Counted from the stretch's first letter, positions 47,080 through 58,860 are shown. The stretch: DNA of 64,000 bases from Prunus persica (GCF_000346465.2 NC_034009.1:14515332-14579331), one strand, 5' to 3'. The notes: a model not told the origin generated them from the sequence alone. Translations and numbers: made by a program.

Positions 47080-48905
47080 TAATTCACAATTTTACCCTTT
47101 CTTAAAAATTAAAAATTGTTACTATTTTTTTTTTGTTGGAAAAAAAGAAGTGGGTTACGTTGTTCTTTTTTTTAAAAAAAAAATTTAAAGAAAGTTTAAT
47201 TCAAATAGTCTCACCTTTTTTAATATAGTAAATTGTTACGAGGTTACATGACTTAGTTTTGTATTTAGAATGGGAATAAATTAAAATTGGAGTATGAAGG
47301 AATCGAAGCAAGGATGAATTAAGTTTTGAAGGAATTGGAGCAAGGATGAATGAGAAAAAAATTGATTTTCACTACACTACAATGTTTATTAACCTTAAAA
47401 ACCAATATGATTACTAAAACCCCTTAAACCAAAGAATTGTAATATCCCGCTTCACTATATAATTTTAATTAATAAAGCCAAGATAATTACCATCATAATA
47501 ATAACATTATCATTGAACAGCTAGAATACATGAACCAAAGAGGCTCAAAAAACCTGTACAAGATAAGTAAAATTAGGGCGCAAACATATCTCTCAATTTG
47601 ACTCCATCTAACGGTAAATAATAAATGAGTTGGAGTACATTTGATCGGATACACAGTCCCATGCCAAATACGAACAGGGATTAGTTTGTTTTAAAAACAT
47701 ATTCACCAAATATTTATACATTTTGCATCATAGCTATATTAGAGTATATTGATTTATGTTAACAAATTGAAGTTGCTGATGTATAACACAAAAAAGCTTT
47801 AAAATTTTATTTTATTTGACATTTTCTCGAACCTCATGAATTATTTGTGATAATAAGTTTTTACGGGAGTTGATTTTCCCACTCCCTTTTACTTTTTAAT
47901 ACTTTTTAATTAATTTTGGTCTTTTTTATTCTTTCTTTTTCCTATTCTACCTTTACCCCATTAATTTTTTTTTACTTTACTTTAATATTATTTCTTTTTG
48001 AAAAAAAAAGAAAAAAAAAAAAAGAAATCTCACCTGATAGATGCTAAATGTCAATGATTTTGGAAAAGAAAGAAATAAAAAATCAACGTGGTGGGGGTGG
48101 GGATACTCATTGATGCAAGACTTTCAATGGGAAGAAAAACTTGGAGTTCACTTTTCAAGTCTTCAGTGAGAAAGTTCAAATGGACTTGTAATACTGATTC
48201 CACATGCAATTGTCCATTTTCCATCTGCATCTATCAAGTTCATTATCCATCTGCATCTAGCTTGATGATATGTGGTGTTCTTGCATAACCGATTTAAGTC
48301 ATCTCAATATCATTATTAAGGACGAGAGTTTTTATCAATTTGATTAAGTCACAATACATTCTCAACCCATAATAACTTATAAATAAACCTAGCAATTGTA
48401 GATATAACAATGATAATGTTAGAATAGGAAAGAGAAAGAAAAACAAAATAACAAAATAGATTAAAAAGTACTAAAAAACGAAACGAGAGTGTAAGTGAAG
48501 AAAATGAAAGTGGAAAAATCAACTATCTTTTTATAATATTAAATTTATAACGTGTTAGACTCTCCAACCCACTCATACTTTTACTTTACAATCAGCTAGC
48601 TATCGAGCACTTGAGGGAAAGGGTATCTCGACTTTGGCAACACCACACCTGAATGAGGAAATTAAAATGAAACTCAACAACTGCAAAATGAGATGGCAAA
48701 TAATGTTGAAATTACACAAACCCCACCAAGAACTAAAAATACTAATAATGAAAGCAACGATACCTGGCACATTCATGGAAATGAACTTATGGCATCCGGT
48801 GCGGCAATGACTTCAGAGAAGGTGGGAATTTTCGGGTTTGGCAACACCCACGTCTATAAAAAAGGGCCACGCGAGTTCAGAGATAGCGTGCACTGCCCAT
48901 AAGAT
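47080..48905. repeat. Segmental duplication, copy 1 (partner 56755-58860)
   Basis: Long collinear similarity with 56755-58860: GTTGGAAAAAAAGAAGTGG, GGAGTATGAAGGAATCGAAG, AGCTAGAATACATGAACCAAAG and TCTCGACTTTGGCAACACC occur in the same order in both. This copy lacks the LINE-like insertion at 56901-57865 and so shows the empty site. Confidence 0.85.
48693..48902 (+). CDS. Short reading frame related to the CaaX repeat family
   Basis: The frame begins MANNVEITQTPPRTKNTN and contains HGNELMASG and KVGIFGFGNTH, which resemble the repeat core of the 52101-52343 protein (GNRVVAHERAKNVGIQGVGN). It has no CaaX end and its upstream region lacks the family's TATA box and leader, so it is probably a decayed copy. 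A close copy at 58664-58860 is frame-shifted relative to it. Expression is unknown. Confidence 0.35.
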   Translation: MANNVEITQTPPRTKNTNNESNDTWHIHGNELMASGAAMTSEKVGIFGFGNTHVYKKGPREFRDSVHCP

Positions 48906-50525
48906 GTCCATAATGGTTTAGGTTTAATGGTGTGTGTTTGATGTGCGAAAATAACAGCGAAGATCCAGGCTTGTAGGCCTCTTATTATGAATACTCAATA
49001 TTACTGTAATTCCTTTTTAATGAGGGAATTAAATTGAAACTCAACAATTGAAAGCCAGATGGCAAATAATGTTGAAATTATTACACAACCCCCACCAAGA
49101 ACTAAAAATACTAATAATGAAAGCAATGATACTGGGGTCATGGGGTCCTGGGTTCGAGTATTAGCATCTGTGTAGTGTGTGTAAATTTAGTTTATTATCG
49201 CTCTTCTCAATAGGAAAGGTCTTTGGAAAAACAAAATTGAAAGCTAATATTAAACTCCATCAAGCGATATTTGTTATACAATCAATATTGGAGAAAGAAT
49301 GAACCAAGTCTAGGACCTCAGATGCAAGGGCAAATATTTGTTAAGCAATAGAACTACAAACCTCTTAAAAATGAGTGATTTTTAAACGATAGAGAACAAG
49401 TGAATTCAAATTCGACACTTCCAGCCCTGAAAAGTGGATTAGTAAAGAGAGGAAGGTTTAATTAATTATAATTGAAATACTTTGTCCTAACTAGTCAAGA
49501 CTTCTTATTACAAAAATAATTTTATTCTAAAACTATTCCCTTTAATTTGGAAAAAGGAGGTCTCAAGTTCACACCATCATCCCAAATAATCCCTTCATCG
49601 TCAATAGAGCACCAAATGACCTAAGTTGGTGACCTAAGCAAGCACCACTAGGATGGTCACTTCCATTTTGGTCAAAAGGTTGGCTTTCATTTTTTTCTCA
49701 TTACCCTTAAGAGCATTACCCTTACATTCATTTATTTTTAAATTACTCCTTTTACTTTCATTTATTTTTATATTACTCCATTTACTTAAGTTTACAATGT
49801 AAAAAAGGAAGTACCTCCCATTTGGATTCAAATAAAAATACTAGAAAATCAAATTCCCACCAAATCAAAATATGAAAAATCCGTTTTAGTGCAAAATACA
49901 ATTTAGGCTAAAAATGATGGCTCATTAAGTCAATATATACTTCATATTAAAATCCCATAAAATCAAGTTTTCTTATTTGATGTGTAAGGAATAAAAGCCG
50001 CCCAAAATTATCTTGAGAAAATGATTATTCCGAAAAACTATTTTTCATACTTAGTCAATATTGCACCTCCACTAAAAAAATTCTGGGTCCGCCAGTGTCT
50101 ATAAATACCAACCAATACTCTTCACTTTTAACACCAAATCCTCATACTTTTTTTTTCTATAAATACCAACCAAGACAACTAATAAAATAAAATCTTATAC
50201 GAATATGAATAGTATTGACACGTAGGAACCCAAAAATCTTATTGGAAAATTTTGTTCAAATTAATTATTTAAGTAAAAAAAGTTGTGAAAAAAACAAAAA
50301 AATAAATAGTATTTGCCATGGCAAAGGGCAACTGCTGGAAACACACTTTGCTGGGGGGAGGGGGGCACTAGGGCAGCCACTATTCACATGAATAGTAGCT
50401 GCCCTAAGGCTCCCCTTACTATGGCAAGGGACAAACTGCTGGAAATGCTCTAATCACCGGCTCTTACAACAAAAAAAACAAAATAATGATGGATTCAATG
50501 CAAAAGAAAATGAACTTAAGGAGAA
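48906..50525. repeat. Dispersed duplicated block, copy 2, and AT-rich DNA
   Basis: Positions 48886-49680 repeat 37672-38340 and 38886-38930 (without the hAT-like MITE), including a second MANNVEI-type start near 49058. From 49700 to 50525 the sequence is AT-rich with nothing recognised. Confidence 0.7.
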
Positions 50526-51881
50526 CACTACAAAAAAAACACACAACAGTCACTTCTTTTTTTTTTTTTTATGACTTTTGGCAGTATTAGCCACGAATAT
50601 TCATGACTAAAGCCATTAGTACTATTAAAACACCATTTCATAACAAATTGTGTAGACCATCCAATTGCTCCAAAGCAGGCCCCACATCATGTCTAATCAA
50701 ACTATATTAATATTTTATTATTTAATTTAATTTGACTGCGATGTCCAACATCGTTTCATTATTTTTATTTATAGCTGAAATCCGATTCCCTTACCGAAAA
50801 CCAAATCCCCAAATCCCTCACTCAATTCTTTACTGAAATCACAATCAGATCTGTGCGAACAATGTTGGCTTCAGTTGGGCTTCACATATAAAAAAACTCT
50901 GATCTGAAAAGGATTTTAATAGAAGGTTGAGAGATGGAAGCTTTCCAATTGAGTCTCATAAATACAACCCACACATAAATAAAATCCAAAACCATTCCTG
51001 AAATTAAACCCATATGAAAACTTAAAAAAACAAATCCTTTACGTTTCTAAGGAGAGAAGAAGGAAATAATAAATAAAAAGAGAGGAAGAGATGGAAAGTG
51101 ACGGATGGAAGAAGAAGATGGGAAAAAAAAGAAAAAAAAAAGAAGGCGTTGGGAGATGAGATATGGGGAGAATAAAAATTACAAAAGAAAGAAAAAGAGG
51201 GGTAGGTTTGGGCGCATCTTCAGATGCACATGCATGCTCTAACATTTTTTTATTATAATATTTTTTATTTATTTAGAGTAACTATTACTAATTATATAGA
51301 GGGAAGGCGAAAGAGCCTTGGTTAGTGAGAAAGATTCCATCCATATATTTTTATTAAATTATTATTGTAAATATTTTATTATGGAAAAGATTATCCTCTT
51401 ATATTTTACTAGTTCCTTTGGCACATACTCACGAATGTGCCAATTGGTTTTATTTTTTATTTTTATTTTATTTTGAGAATTAAGAAAAAATAATATGGGT
51501 AGTTATGTTCCATAAAAGTATGACCTATTATCTGATTTTATATTTATTTTTAATTTTTTAATATGAAAAAAATGTGAATTTACTATATTATCAATATTTA
51601 ATTAATAATTTTAATTCTTAATGTTTGAATTAACCAAGGACATTTTCTGGTATTTTGAATGTTTCACCATTCTCTGTTTTTTGCTTTATATATATTGATT
51701 ACATTATTACTATTCATGTGTCAGCTACAACAAAATTTATTATATTTAAATCATTAGACACAAATAATGGTGACTAATAACGTTGACCACCAATAATTGT
51801 CACCAAAATAAGTTATTACTTAAAAAAATGTGACTATTGCTTCCTTTTTTTTCTTTTTTCTTTTTTTTTTTTTTGGTAGTG
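50526..51881. mobile_element. Small non-autonomous CACTA element
   Basis: The left end is CACTACAAAAAAAACAC and the right end is the complement of CACTACCAAAAAAAAA, flanked by a perfect 3-bp duplication GAA (50523-50525 and 51882-51884). Subterminal words ACAGTCACTT and ATAGTCACAT match across the two ends. It encodes no transposase. A Helitron is nested at 51409-51698. The middle (about 50770-51240) may be captured leader-like DNA. Confidence 0.85.
51409..51698 (-). mobile_element. Non-autonomous Helitron (minus orientation)
   Basis: On the minus strand it starts TCAATATATATAAAGC and ends in a hairpin (GGCACAT..ATGTGCC), a short spacer and CTAG, followed by T. About 290 bp. It is an inverted relative of the copy at 53134-53419. 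Confidence 0.85.
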
Positions 51882-52017
51882 GAAGACAAATTTTTCATAC
51901 TATTAAATATATCATTTGTCAGACTCCAAACCCACTGGTACTTATTTTTCTTCGTCACCATGCTCACTTTTACTTTACAATCAAACTTTGCTAGCGAGCA
52001 CTTGAACTTTTATCCAG

Positions 52018-52028
52018 TTATATATTAA
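52018..52028 (+). promoter_or_regulatory. TATA box of the small CaaX protein gene
   Basis: TTATATATTAA followed by GGGAGAGGGCAGGCAAAGACC, about 75 bp before the ATG. The arrangement matches the paralog at 45.8 kb. Confidence 0.6.
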
Positions 52029-52100
52029 GGGAGAGGGCAGGCAAAGACCTATACTTCATCAAGCACTCAAATTCTTAATATTAAACTCCCTAAAGTGAAT

Positions 52101-52343
52101 ATGAGTAAGGAAGGAGGCGGCAGCAGTACGAACCAGATTGTTGGCAATTGCATTATAGGAGAACCGGGCAGTGAGAATGTTGGGATGCAGAACTCTTTCA
52201 ATGGACCAGATCAACGTGGTCTCCACGTTGCTGGCAATAGAGTTGTTGCACATGAACGCGCCAAGAATGTTGGGATCCAAGGAGTTGGCAACACCAACAC
52301 CAGACCTGACGAAGGCTCCAGCTGGTGGTGCTGCATCCTATAG
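52101..52343 (+). CDS. 80-aa repeat protein with C-terminal CaaX (CCIL) prenylation box
   Basis: The start MSKEGGGSSTNQIVGN at 52101 is the first ATG after the TATA box at 52018. Two copies of a roughly 30-aa repeat follow, with cores GNCIIGEPGSENVGMQNSFN and GNRVVAHERAKNVGIQGVGN, and the protein ends SSWWCCIL. The terminal C-C-I-L fits a CaaX box, and a final Leu favours geranylgeranylation, so membrane attachment is likely if the protein is made. There is no signal peptide or transmembrane helix. The inverted paralog at 45459-45749 shares promoter, leader, coding and 3' flank, so this is a small local gene family. I do not recognise the family. Confidence 0.6.
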   Translation: MSKEGGGSSTNQIVGNCIIGEPGSENVGMQNSFNGPDQRGLHVAGNRVVAHERAKNVGIQGVGNTNTRPDEGSSWWCCIL

Positions 52344-52835
52344 TTTAGGAGAAGAAGAAGCGGAACCAAAGTTAGCATAAACCAATTGAAGAAGGACATG
52401 ATCAATAAAAAGAAAAAAGTAGTCTGTTCTTCCATGCTTTAATTTTAATGTAGTGTGTTCGATGTACGAAAATAAGAGCTGATACAGCAAACATCCAGGC
52501 TTGTAGGCCTCTTATTATGAATAATTAATATTTTATAATATTATTGTATTTCCATTCCTTTTGTTTTGTTTTGTACCAAGTTTGTGGGAACATTCTATCT
52601 TCTAATGTTGCTTGCAATTGTTTCGATCGTGTACAAGCTCAATTACTTAGTTTAGGAACATAGAGTTTCGTTCATTGATGACAGGTTTCAACATGGTTTA
52701 AACTACAAGTACTTATCAACAAAGGTATGTGTTTTTGTACCTAGTTGATTAGTATCGTACGTTTTACTAGTTAAGTTTCATCAGATTTTGAGTCAGGTAT
52801 GATTTAATTCTTACAGTATTTTTGAATGTTGTATT
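52344..52835 (+). other. 3' flank of the CaaX protein gene
   Basis: Conserved with the inverted copy at 45000-45458, including TTATTATGAATAATT and TTTGTGGG(A/G)A words; it probably includes the 3' UTR. Nothing else recognised. Confidence 0.6.
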
Positions 52836-54147
52836 AGAGGTGTCAAACGGACCGGCCGACTTGAGCACGCCCCTCTTGAAGCTCATTTATTAAATTATAT
52901 TTATTTTAGAAAAAAATAATATATAATATGATTACATTCATTTGTTAAATTCAAGTCTATTTCCTTCCTCTAATAATATACATTAAAGTTTAATGTTTTC
53001 TTTATAAATAAAATAATGATTTTATTTTTCAAGTTTCAATTTTTAAAATTCGAACAATAATCTAGTCATAAATTTCTATTTAAATGTACTTTAAATAAAG
53101 GTATTAGCCTCTTTTTCCAACAAATTTTGTATATCTATATATATAAAGCAAAAGGCAGAGAATGGTGAAACATTCAAAATACCAGAAAATGCCCTTGGTT
53201 AATGCAAACATTAAGAATTAAAATTATTAATTAAATGAGGATAATATGGTAAATTCACAATTTTTCATATTAAAAAAATTAAAATTAAAAGAAAATTCAG
53301 ATAATGGATCATATTTTTATGGAACAAAACTATCCATTATCTTTTTTAATTCTAAAATAAATTTAAATTTTTTTTAAAAAAACCTCTCGCAGGCGCAGAA
53401 GCGCGTGCAGAAAGGCTAGTACATGATTATAAAAAAGATTTAAATGAACAAATTTTGTATATACATGATTGTAAAAAAGATTTAAATGAAGTTGTAAAAA
53501 AATTGCAATACATGAGTCAAATTTTGAGAGAACATTTTTTCAAGTAGATATATAGTAATCTATATTATTGTGTGTCAAAATTTGACCACATATCATGAAA
53601 AACTGTTTTCTCTCAAAATTTGACTAAGTATGAAAAATGGACTTTTGAAATACTAATGTTTTAAATGATGTTATTGGTGGTTTATACATATTCCTTATAT
53701 CTTAAATAATCAGACACAATTTTATGAGATTTTAGTATAAAGTATACATTGATTTATTGAGGTATCAATATTGGTATAAAATGTATCTTATACTAAAATT
53801 GAAATTTCATATTTTGATTTGTTGGGAATTTGATTTTCAAGTTTTTTTTAAAAATTGAATCCAAATGGGGTACTTCCTTATTTACATTGTAAACTTAAGC
53901 AAATGCATTAACATAAAAATAAATTAAATGTTTAGAATGGAAATAAGCCAATATAAGGCAAAAACAAAACGAGGCAAATGGGCGGGCCTAGTCGGGCCGG
54001 GCCGGAGGTTTCAAATCCTAAACCGAAACCCTATCCAACCTTAGAATGGATCGGATCGAACGAGCCTAACTTTTGGGTCAGGCTGGGCTTTGGCCCATTA
54101 GGCCTCGAACTACCCACTTCAGCCTGCGAGGCATGAGCCAAATGACA
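52836..54147. mobile_element. Possible hAT-like element with nested Helitron
   Basis: The left side reads TAGAGGTGTCAAACGGACCGG. The right side carries GC-rich GGGCCGGGCCGG and ends near ATGAGCCAAATGACAGCA, a weak inverted match to the left end. No convincing target duplication was found, so the limits are provisional. Most of the interior is AT-rich. Confidence 0.4.
53134..53419 (+). mobile_element. Non-autonomous Helitron with an adjacent empty site
   Basis: It starts TCTATATATATAAAGC, ends with a GC-rich hairpin (around GGCGCAGAAGCGC) and CTAG, and sits between A and T with no duplication. The flanks join as TTTTGTATA / TACATGATT, and the uninterrupted version occurs right beside it at about 53444-53470. 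It is an inverted relative of 51409-51698. Confidence 0.92.
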
Positions 54148-54340
54148 GCATCGAGGAAAACTATTTAATATGAATCGTTTCACACCTAATCAATCAATTA
54201 CTTGCACAACACACGCTAGCTTTATTTGTTGTGTGATAAGATATTTTCTAGCCCTAGTTTATTTTATAATTGACGTGAACTTCTGTTGTTGTCCGATTAG
54301 CTGCATCAAAATCGATTCAGCTGCATTCTCAACTTGTGAT
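54148..54340. other. Spacer, no feature recognised
   Basis: Short frames only; nothing assigned. Confidence 0.5.
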
Positions 54341-56698
54341 ACTTGCAAGTGCACAAGCCGTTGAGTAGTATAGCATGTGTAAGTGCGAAGTCGATCCCAC
54401 GAGGATTGATGATAGATTGATTCAATTTGATTCCCTGTACAAAATAAGAATTGGGTGTTTTGATTAGGTAAGGAAAACATAAACTCAACTTAAACGACGA
54501 AAGTAAACACGTAAATAAAAAATAAAAATAACTAACTCAAGCAAATCAATTAAGTTCAATTTAGATTCACGGATTGATTCTAGCTAAAGTATGAATAAGC
54601 CATGGTGTCTGGTCTTAATCTTGTATTCCTAATTCCCTAATTTGATCCTCTATCTTCGAACCTAAAATTAAGCATTAGAAATCCATTAAGCATAGAAGAA
54701 TGTGCTAGATTTCCTTATATGCGTGTTCATGATCTTTCACACAATCTAAAATACGTAAAGACGTACCTGGAGCCATCTTTCTTGAGTACAGAGCCTCTAA
54801 ACTCGTTCAACCTCATTAGCAACAATCCCAGCAAGAATAGGAACGGCTCAAGACTTCTGCTCACTCACATAATCTGTTTCAGCTCTCTCTTTATGATGAG
54901 ATTAGGGTTAGAGAACGTGTCTGATGAGAGTAGGACCTTAAGGTTATATAGGGATAGGTGAAGTCATCTCTACTCATCACCAAGGGCAGATTTGACTAAC
55001 CTTCCAAGCCCACCAAAACGGTTCACGCAAAAAAAGAAATAAATAGGACACCTTAATAGGCTTTAAAACCTTTCCTTATTCCACAAGATTTTGGGCCTCA
55101 AGGTATAACCTAATTTAAACTCCTATCAAAACCTAATATAACTTAGTATCTAGTGCACTGATCTAAATAGGAAACATAACAGAATGTTTTAAACAACCAA
55201 GCATGTATCTAATCCCTATTGTTGAATGTTTATACATACTTTTCCTATTCATAGTTCAATTCAAATTAAAGCATACGGTGTCTACTCCTAATTCCAACCA
55301 AGATAGCTAACATACAAATTTTAATGGTGATCAATCATTCAAACAAGCATATTAACTTATAAGCATAATGAATAAGAACAAGAGCCGTAATTAAAACTTG
55401 GAAAATGAATAAGAACAAGAACCGTAATTGAAACTTGAAAACTAATCAAACTTGAAAACTTAAAATAAGAAATTACATTACAATGAAAAATAAAGTACAA
55501 CTCAAAAAAACTTAAAGGAAAATTTACCAAAAAGGTTTTATTATAACAATTTATAACTAAAAAGGAAAACTAAGAGAATTTGAGGGAGAGAAGGGAGAGG
55601 AGCTCTAGAGAGGTGTTTGAGAGCTCCCTCCTTTGGGGTGTGTTTGAGAACTCAGAGAATTTGAGGAAGAGAAAGGAGAGGAGCTCTAAGAGGCATTTGA
55701 GAGCTCCTCCCCCTCCCCAAATTGGGCTGTGTTTAACCTAGAGATTTTGAAGAAGAGAAGGGAGAGGCGTTTGAGAGCTTAGAGAATTTGATGGAGAGAA
55801 GGGAGAGGTGTGTTTGAGAACTAAGAGATTTTGAAGAAGAGAAAGGAGAGGTGTGTTTGAGAACTAAGTGATTTTGAAGAAGAGAAAGGAGATGAGCTAT
55901 ATAGAGAGGTGTTTGAGAATTAAGAGATTTTGAAGAAGAGAAGGGAGATGTGTGTTTGAGAACTAAGTGATTTTGAAGAAGAGAAAGGAGATGAGCTATA
56001 TAGAGAGGTGTTTGAGAGCTCCTCACCTTGGGGTGTGTTTGTAAGCTTGGGGAACATCACTATTTATAGGCCTAAGGAAATAAAAATTTGAATTGAGTAT
56101 TACTTCTACCTACAACACCCACTTCACCAATTTTATCTAACTTCCCCACAAAAAATAATTAGTTCATGTATAGGTCATACATGATAATGCATTGCAGTAT
56201 TCTTATAGGCTCATTTTGGTTTGTTCCTTCATTGATAAAATTCTAGAAAAATATGAGTTTTAAAGCTCTTTGTCTTATGTTTCCAATCATATATAGTCTA
56301 GCTCAAGGAAAAATTGGAAAGGCCTTCAAATGTCATTTTTGGCACAGTAATGTAGATGCTGCTGAATTTCACCTTAAGCTACCAAAACTTGCATAACTTC
56401 CTCTAGAAGACTCGGAATCATGAACCGTAAGTACTTCAAAAACTAGACTTCCACATCTTTTTAATGATGTATGGTTCATTATCTGGTTCTTCCTGAGAAA
56501 GTATAGTCTAATCCGTGAATTTAACTAATCTGCAAACACAGTTTTAAGCTAAATTGACTCCAAAATGCATTAAATGAGTCCCAAAACTTAATACACTAAA
56601 ACAAACACAAAAGAGATTAAAAGTACAAGTTTAACTCAAAAACATAATGAAATCAAAAGCTAGAATGGTACAAAATGATATGTAATTATGCACCGATC
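54341..56698. mobile_element. Probable degenerate repetitive element of unknown class
   Basis: It begins with GCAAGTGCACAAGCCGTTG and TAAGTGCGAAGTCGATCCC, phrases I associate with high-copy plant repeats, and ends near TATGCACCGATCAAC. The interior includes a purine-rich tandem repeat (55560-56040). No transposase, gag or pol frame is visible, and no target duplication was confirmed. Confidence 0.4.
55560..56040. repeat. Purine-rich tandem repeat
   Basis: Imperfect units of AGAAGAGAA(A/G)GGAGA, GGTGTTTGAGA and ACTAAG(T/A)GATTTTGA recur about eight times, some with GAGCTATATAGAG. The minus-strand frame at 55733-56026 is a translation of this repeat. Confidence 0.85.
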
Positions 56699-56754
56699 AA
56701 CTTCCCTTTCAAACTTCTCGCCCTTACTTCAGCACCAATTTACTTCATTTCGTA

Positions 56755-58860
56755 CAACTACTAAGCCTAATTCACAACTTCACATTTCTTAAAAATTAAA
56801 AATTGTGGCTACTTTTTTTTGTTGGAAAAAAAGAAGTGGATTACGTTGATTTTTTTATTTATATTTTTTTAAAAGAAAGTTTAATTCAAATAGTCGCACC
56901 CTTAACCGTTGCATTAGAAATAAACCCTAGCCGCACTCTGATCTCTTTTCTCCTTGCTGACAACCAACCGCGAGGAAGCTAAGGGGGAAGGTGGCCACTG
57001 CCCCTCCTCCCCTTCCTCTCCTCATCTCCCCTTATTTTTCTCCCATATTTTCCTTTCCTCTTATCCCCTCTTCTCCTCCCTTTCCCCTTCCCAGATAGTC
57101 TAGATCTATTTGGATCTAGGTCTGTTTGTCTGTTTGTTTTGTTTGATTGTTTTTACAGTGTTCCAGGTGACTGGTGTTGTCTTTGTCTCGGCAGCTGCAA
57201 CAATAGTGACGCTAGATTGTCTCTCCTTGGGAGAGTTGTGATACCTAGTGGCTGATGTTTTGTCTTTGTTTTAACGGCGACGGCAGCAGCGAGGCTGGTG
57301 GTAGTTGTTGGGATGTGGTGTTCTTCTTTACTCTATGCCGACCGAAGAACTATGCTTGGTCATATGAGGTTTTCTTTGTTAGGTTTTGAGTTGAAGTTGA
57401 GTACTTCTCATGGGTCTTTTTACTATTGTTTCTGTGTTTGTCCTCCGTGTTTTCTCCTGGTTTCTGCTATGGTATGACTTAGAGTTTGTATGAGTGTCAA
57501 AGGACTATGATTTTGCTCATAGAAGGCTTCTTTTGACAATTGGGATGTTCTGCGGTCCTCTCCTGTGGGTTTACTATTTGGGGTTTCTACGATCCTCTTA
57601 TGTGGGTCTACTGTGTTGGTCTCTAGTTGCGGTTCTCGTCGGAGGTCTTTGTGTTAGGTTTTGTTTTTGACTTGTTCTTTTATTGTAATGGTCCAAAGTG
57701 ACCTGAATTGGACTTTCCTATTAGTCCATGACGTGTGTGGTACTCTTTCCTCTCCTGGGATTTGTCTCATGAGGTTGTTCTAGGAAGGTTTTAACGAGGC
57801 CACTGTATCATGTCGCTCTTTATACGTCTATAATTTTATGAATGAATTCTCCTTTAAAAAAAAAATTTAATTAAATAGTCACACCCTATTGAATATAGTA
57901 AAATGTTATGAGGATACATGACTTGGTTTTGTACTTGGAATGGGAATAAATCAAAATTGGAGTATGAAGGAATCGAAGCAAGGATGAATGAGAAAAAAGT
58001 TGATTTTCACTACACTACAATGTTTATTAACCTTAAAAAAGAATTGGAATAAAACCAATATGATTACTAAAACCCCTTAAACCAAAGAATTGTAATATCC
58101 CGCTTCACTAGATAATTTTAATTAATAAAGCCAAGATAATTACCATAATAATAATAACATTATCATCGAACAGCTAGAATACATGAACCAAAGGGGCTCA
58201 AAAAACCTGAACAATATAAGTAAAATTAGGGCACAAACATATTTCTCAATTTAACTCCATCTAACAGTAAATAATAAATGAGTTGGAGTACATTTGTTCG
58301 GATACACAGCAGTCCCATGCCAAATACGAACAGGGCGGGATTAGTTTTTTTTAAAACATATTCACCAAATATTTATACATTTTGCATCATAGCTATATTA
58401 GTGTATATTGATTTTTGTTAACAAACTGAAGTTACTGATGTACAACAAAAAAAAAATGAAATTTTTTATTTTATTTGACATTTTCTCGAACCTCATGAAT
58501 TATTTATGATAATAAGCTTTTACGGGAGTTGATTTTTCCACTCCCTTTTACTTTTTTTACTTTTACGGGAGCTATCGAGCACTTGAGGGAAAGGGTATCT
58601 CGACTTTGGCAACACCACACCTGAATGAGGAAATTAAAATGAAACTCAACAACTGCAAAATGAGATGGCAAATAATGTTGAAATTACACAACCCCCACCA
58701 AGAACTAAAAATACTAATAATGAAAGCAACGATACCTGGCACATTCATGGAAATGAAATTATGGCATCCGGTGGCAGAGGCAGCAACGACTTCAGAGAAG
58801 GTGGGAATTTTCGGGTTTGGCAACACCCACGTCTATAAAAAAGGGCCACGGCGAAGAAAA
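56755..58860. repeat. Segmental duplication, copy 2 (partner 47080-48905)
   Basis: Collinear with 47080-48905. It differs by the LINE-like insertion (56901-57865), small indels and a deletion joining TTTTACGGGAG to CTATCGAGCAC near 58570. It carries a frame-shifted copy of the short frame seen at 48693. Confidence 0.85.
56901..57865 (+). mobile_element. LINE-like or processed insertion with poly-A tail
   Basis: It lies between two copies of TTTAATTCAAATAGTCGCACC (left at about 56880-56900; right at 57866-57886, diverged as TTTAATTAAATAGTCACACC). It ends in about 10 A. The segmental partner near 47195-47215 is the empty site. It starts with AAACCCTAGCCGC-type and pyrimidine-rich sequence like a 5' leader and has GGTTTTAACGAGGC near the 3' end. 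No reverse transcriptase is present, so it is a short, non-coding copy. Confidence 0.75.

Noticed and set aside
54170..54500. Short frames around 54.2-54.5 kb as a small gene
   Set aside because: The sequence carries phrases typical of high-copy plant repeats, and frames on both strands are short and unrelated to known proteins.
55733..56026. Repetitive Ser/Leu-rich protein on the minus strand
   Set aside because: Translation of the purine-rich tandem repeat; no independent coding evidence.
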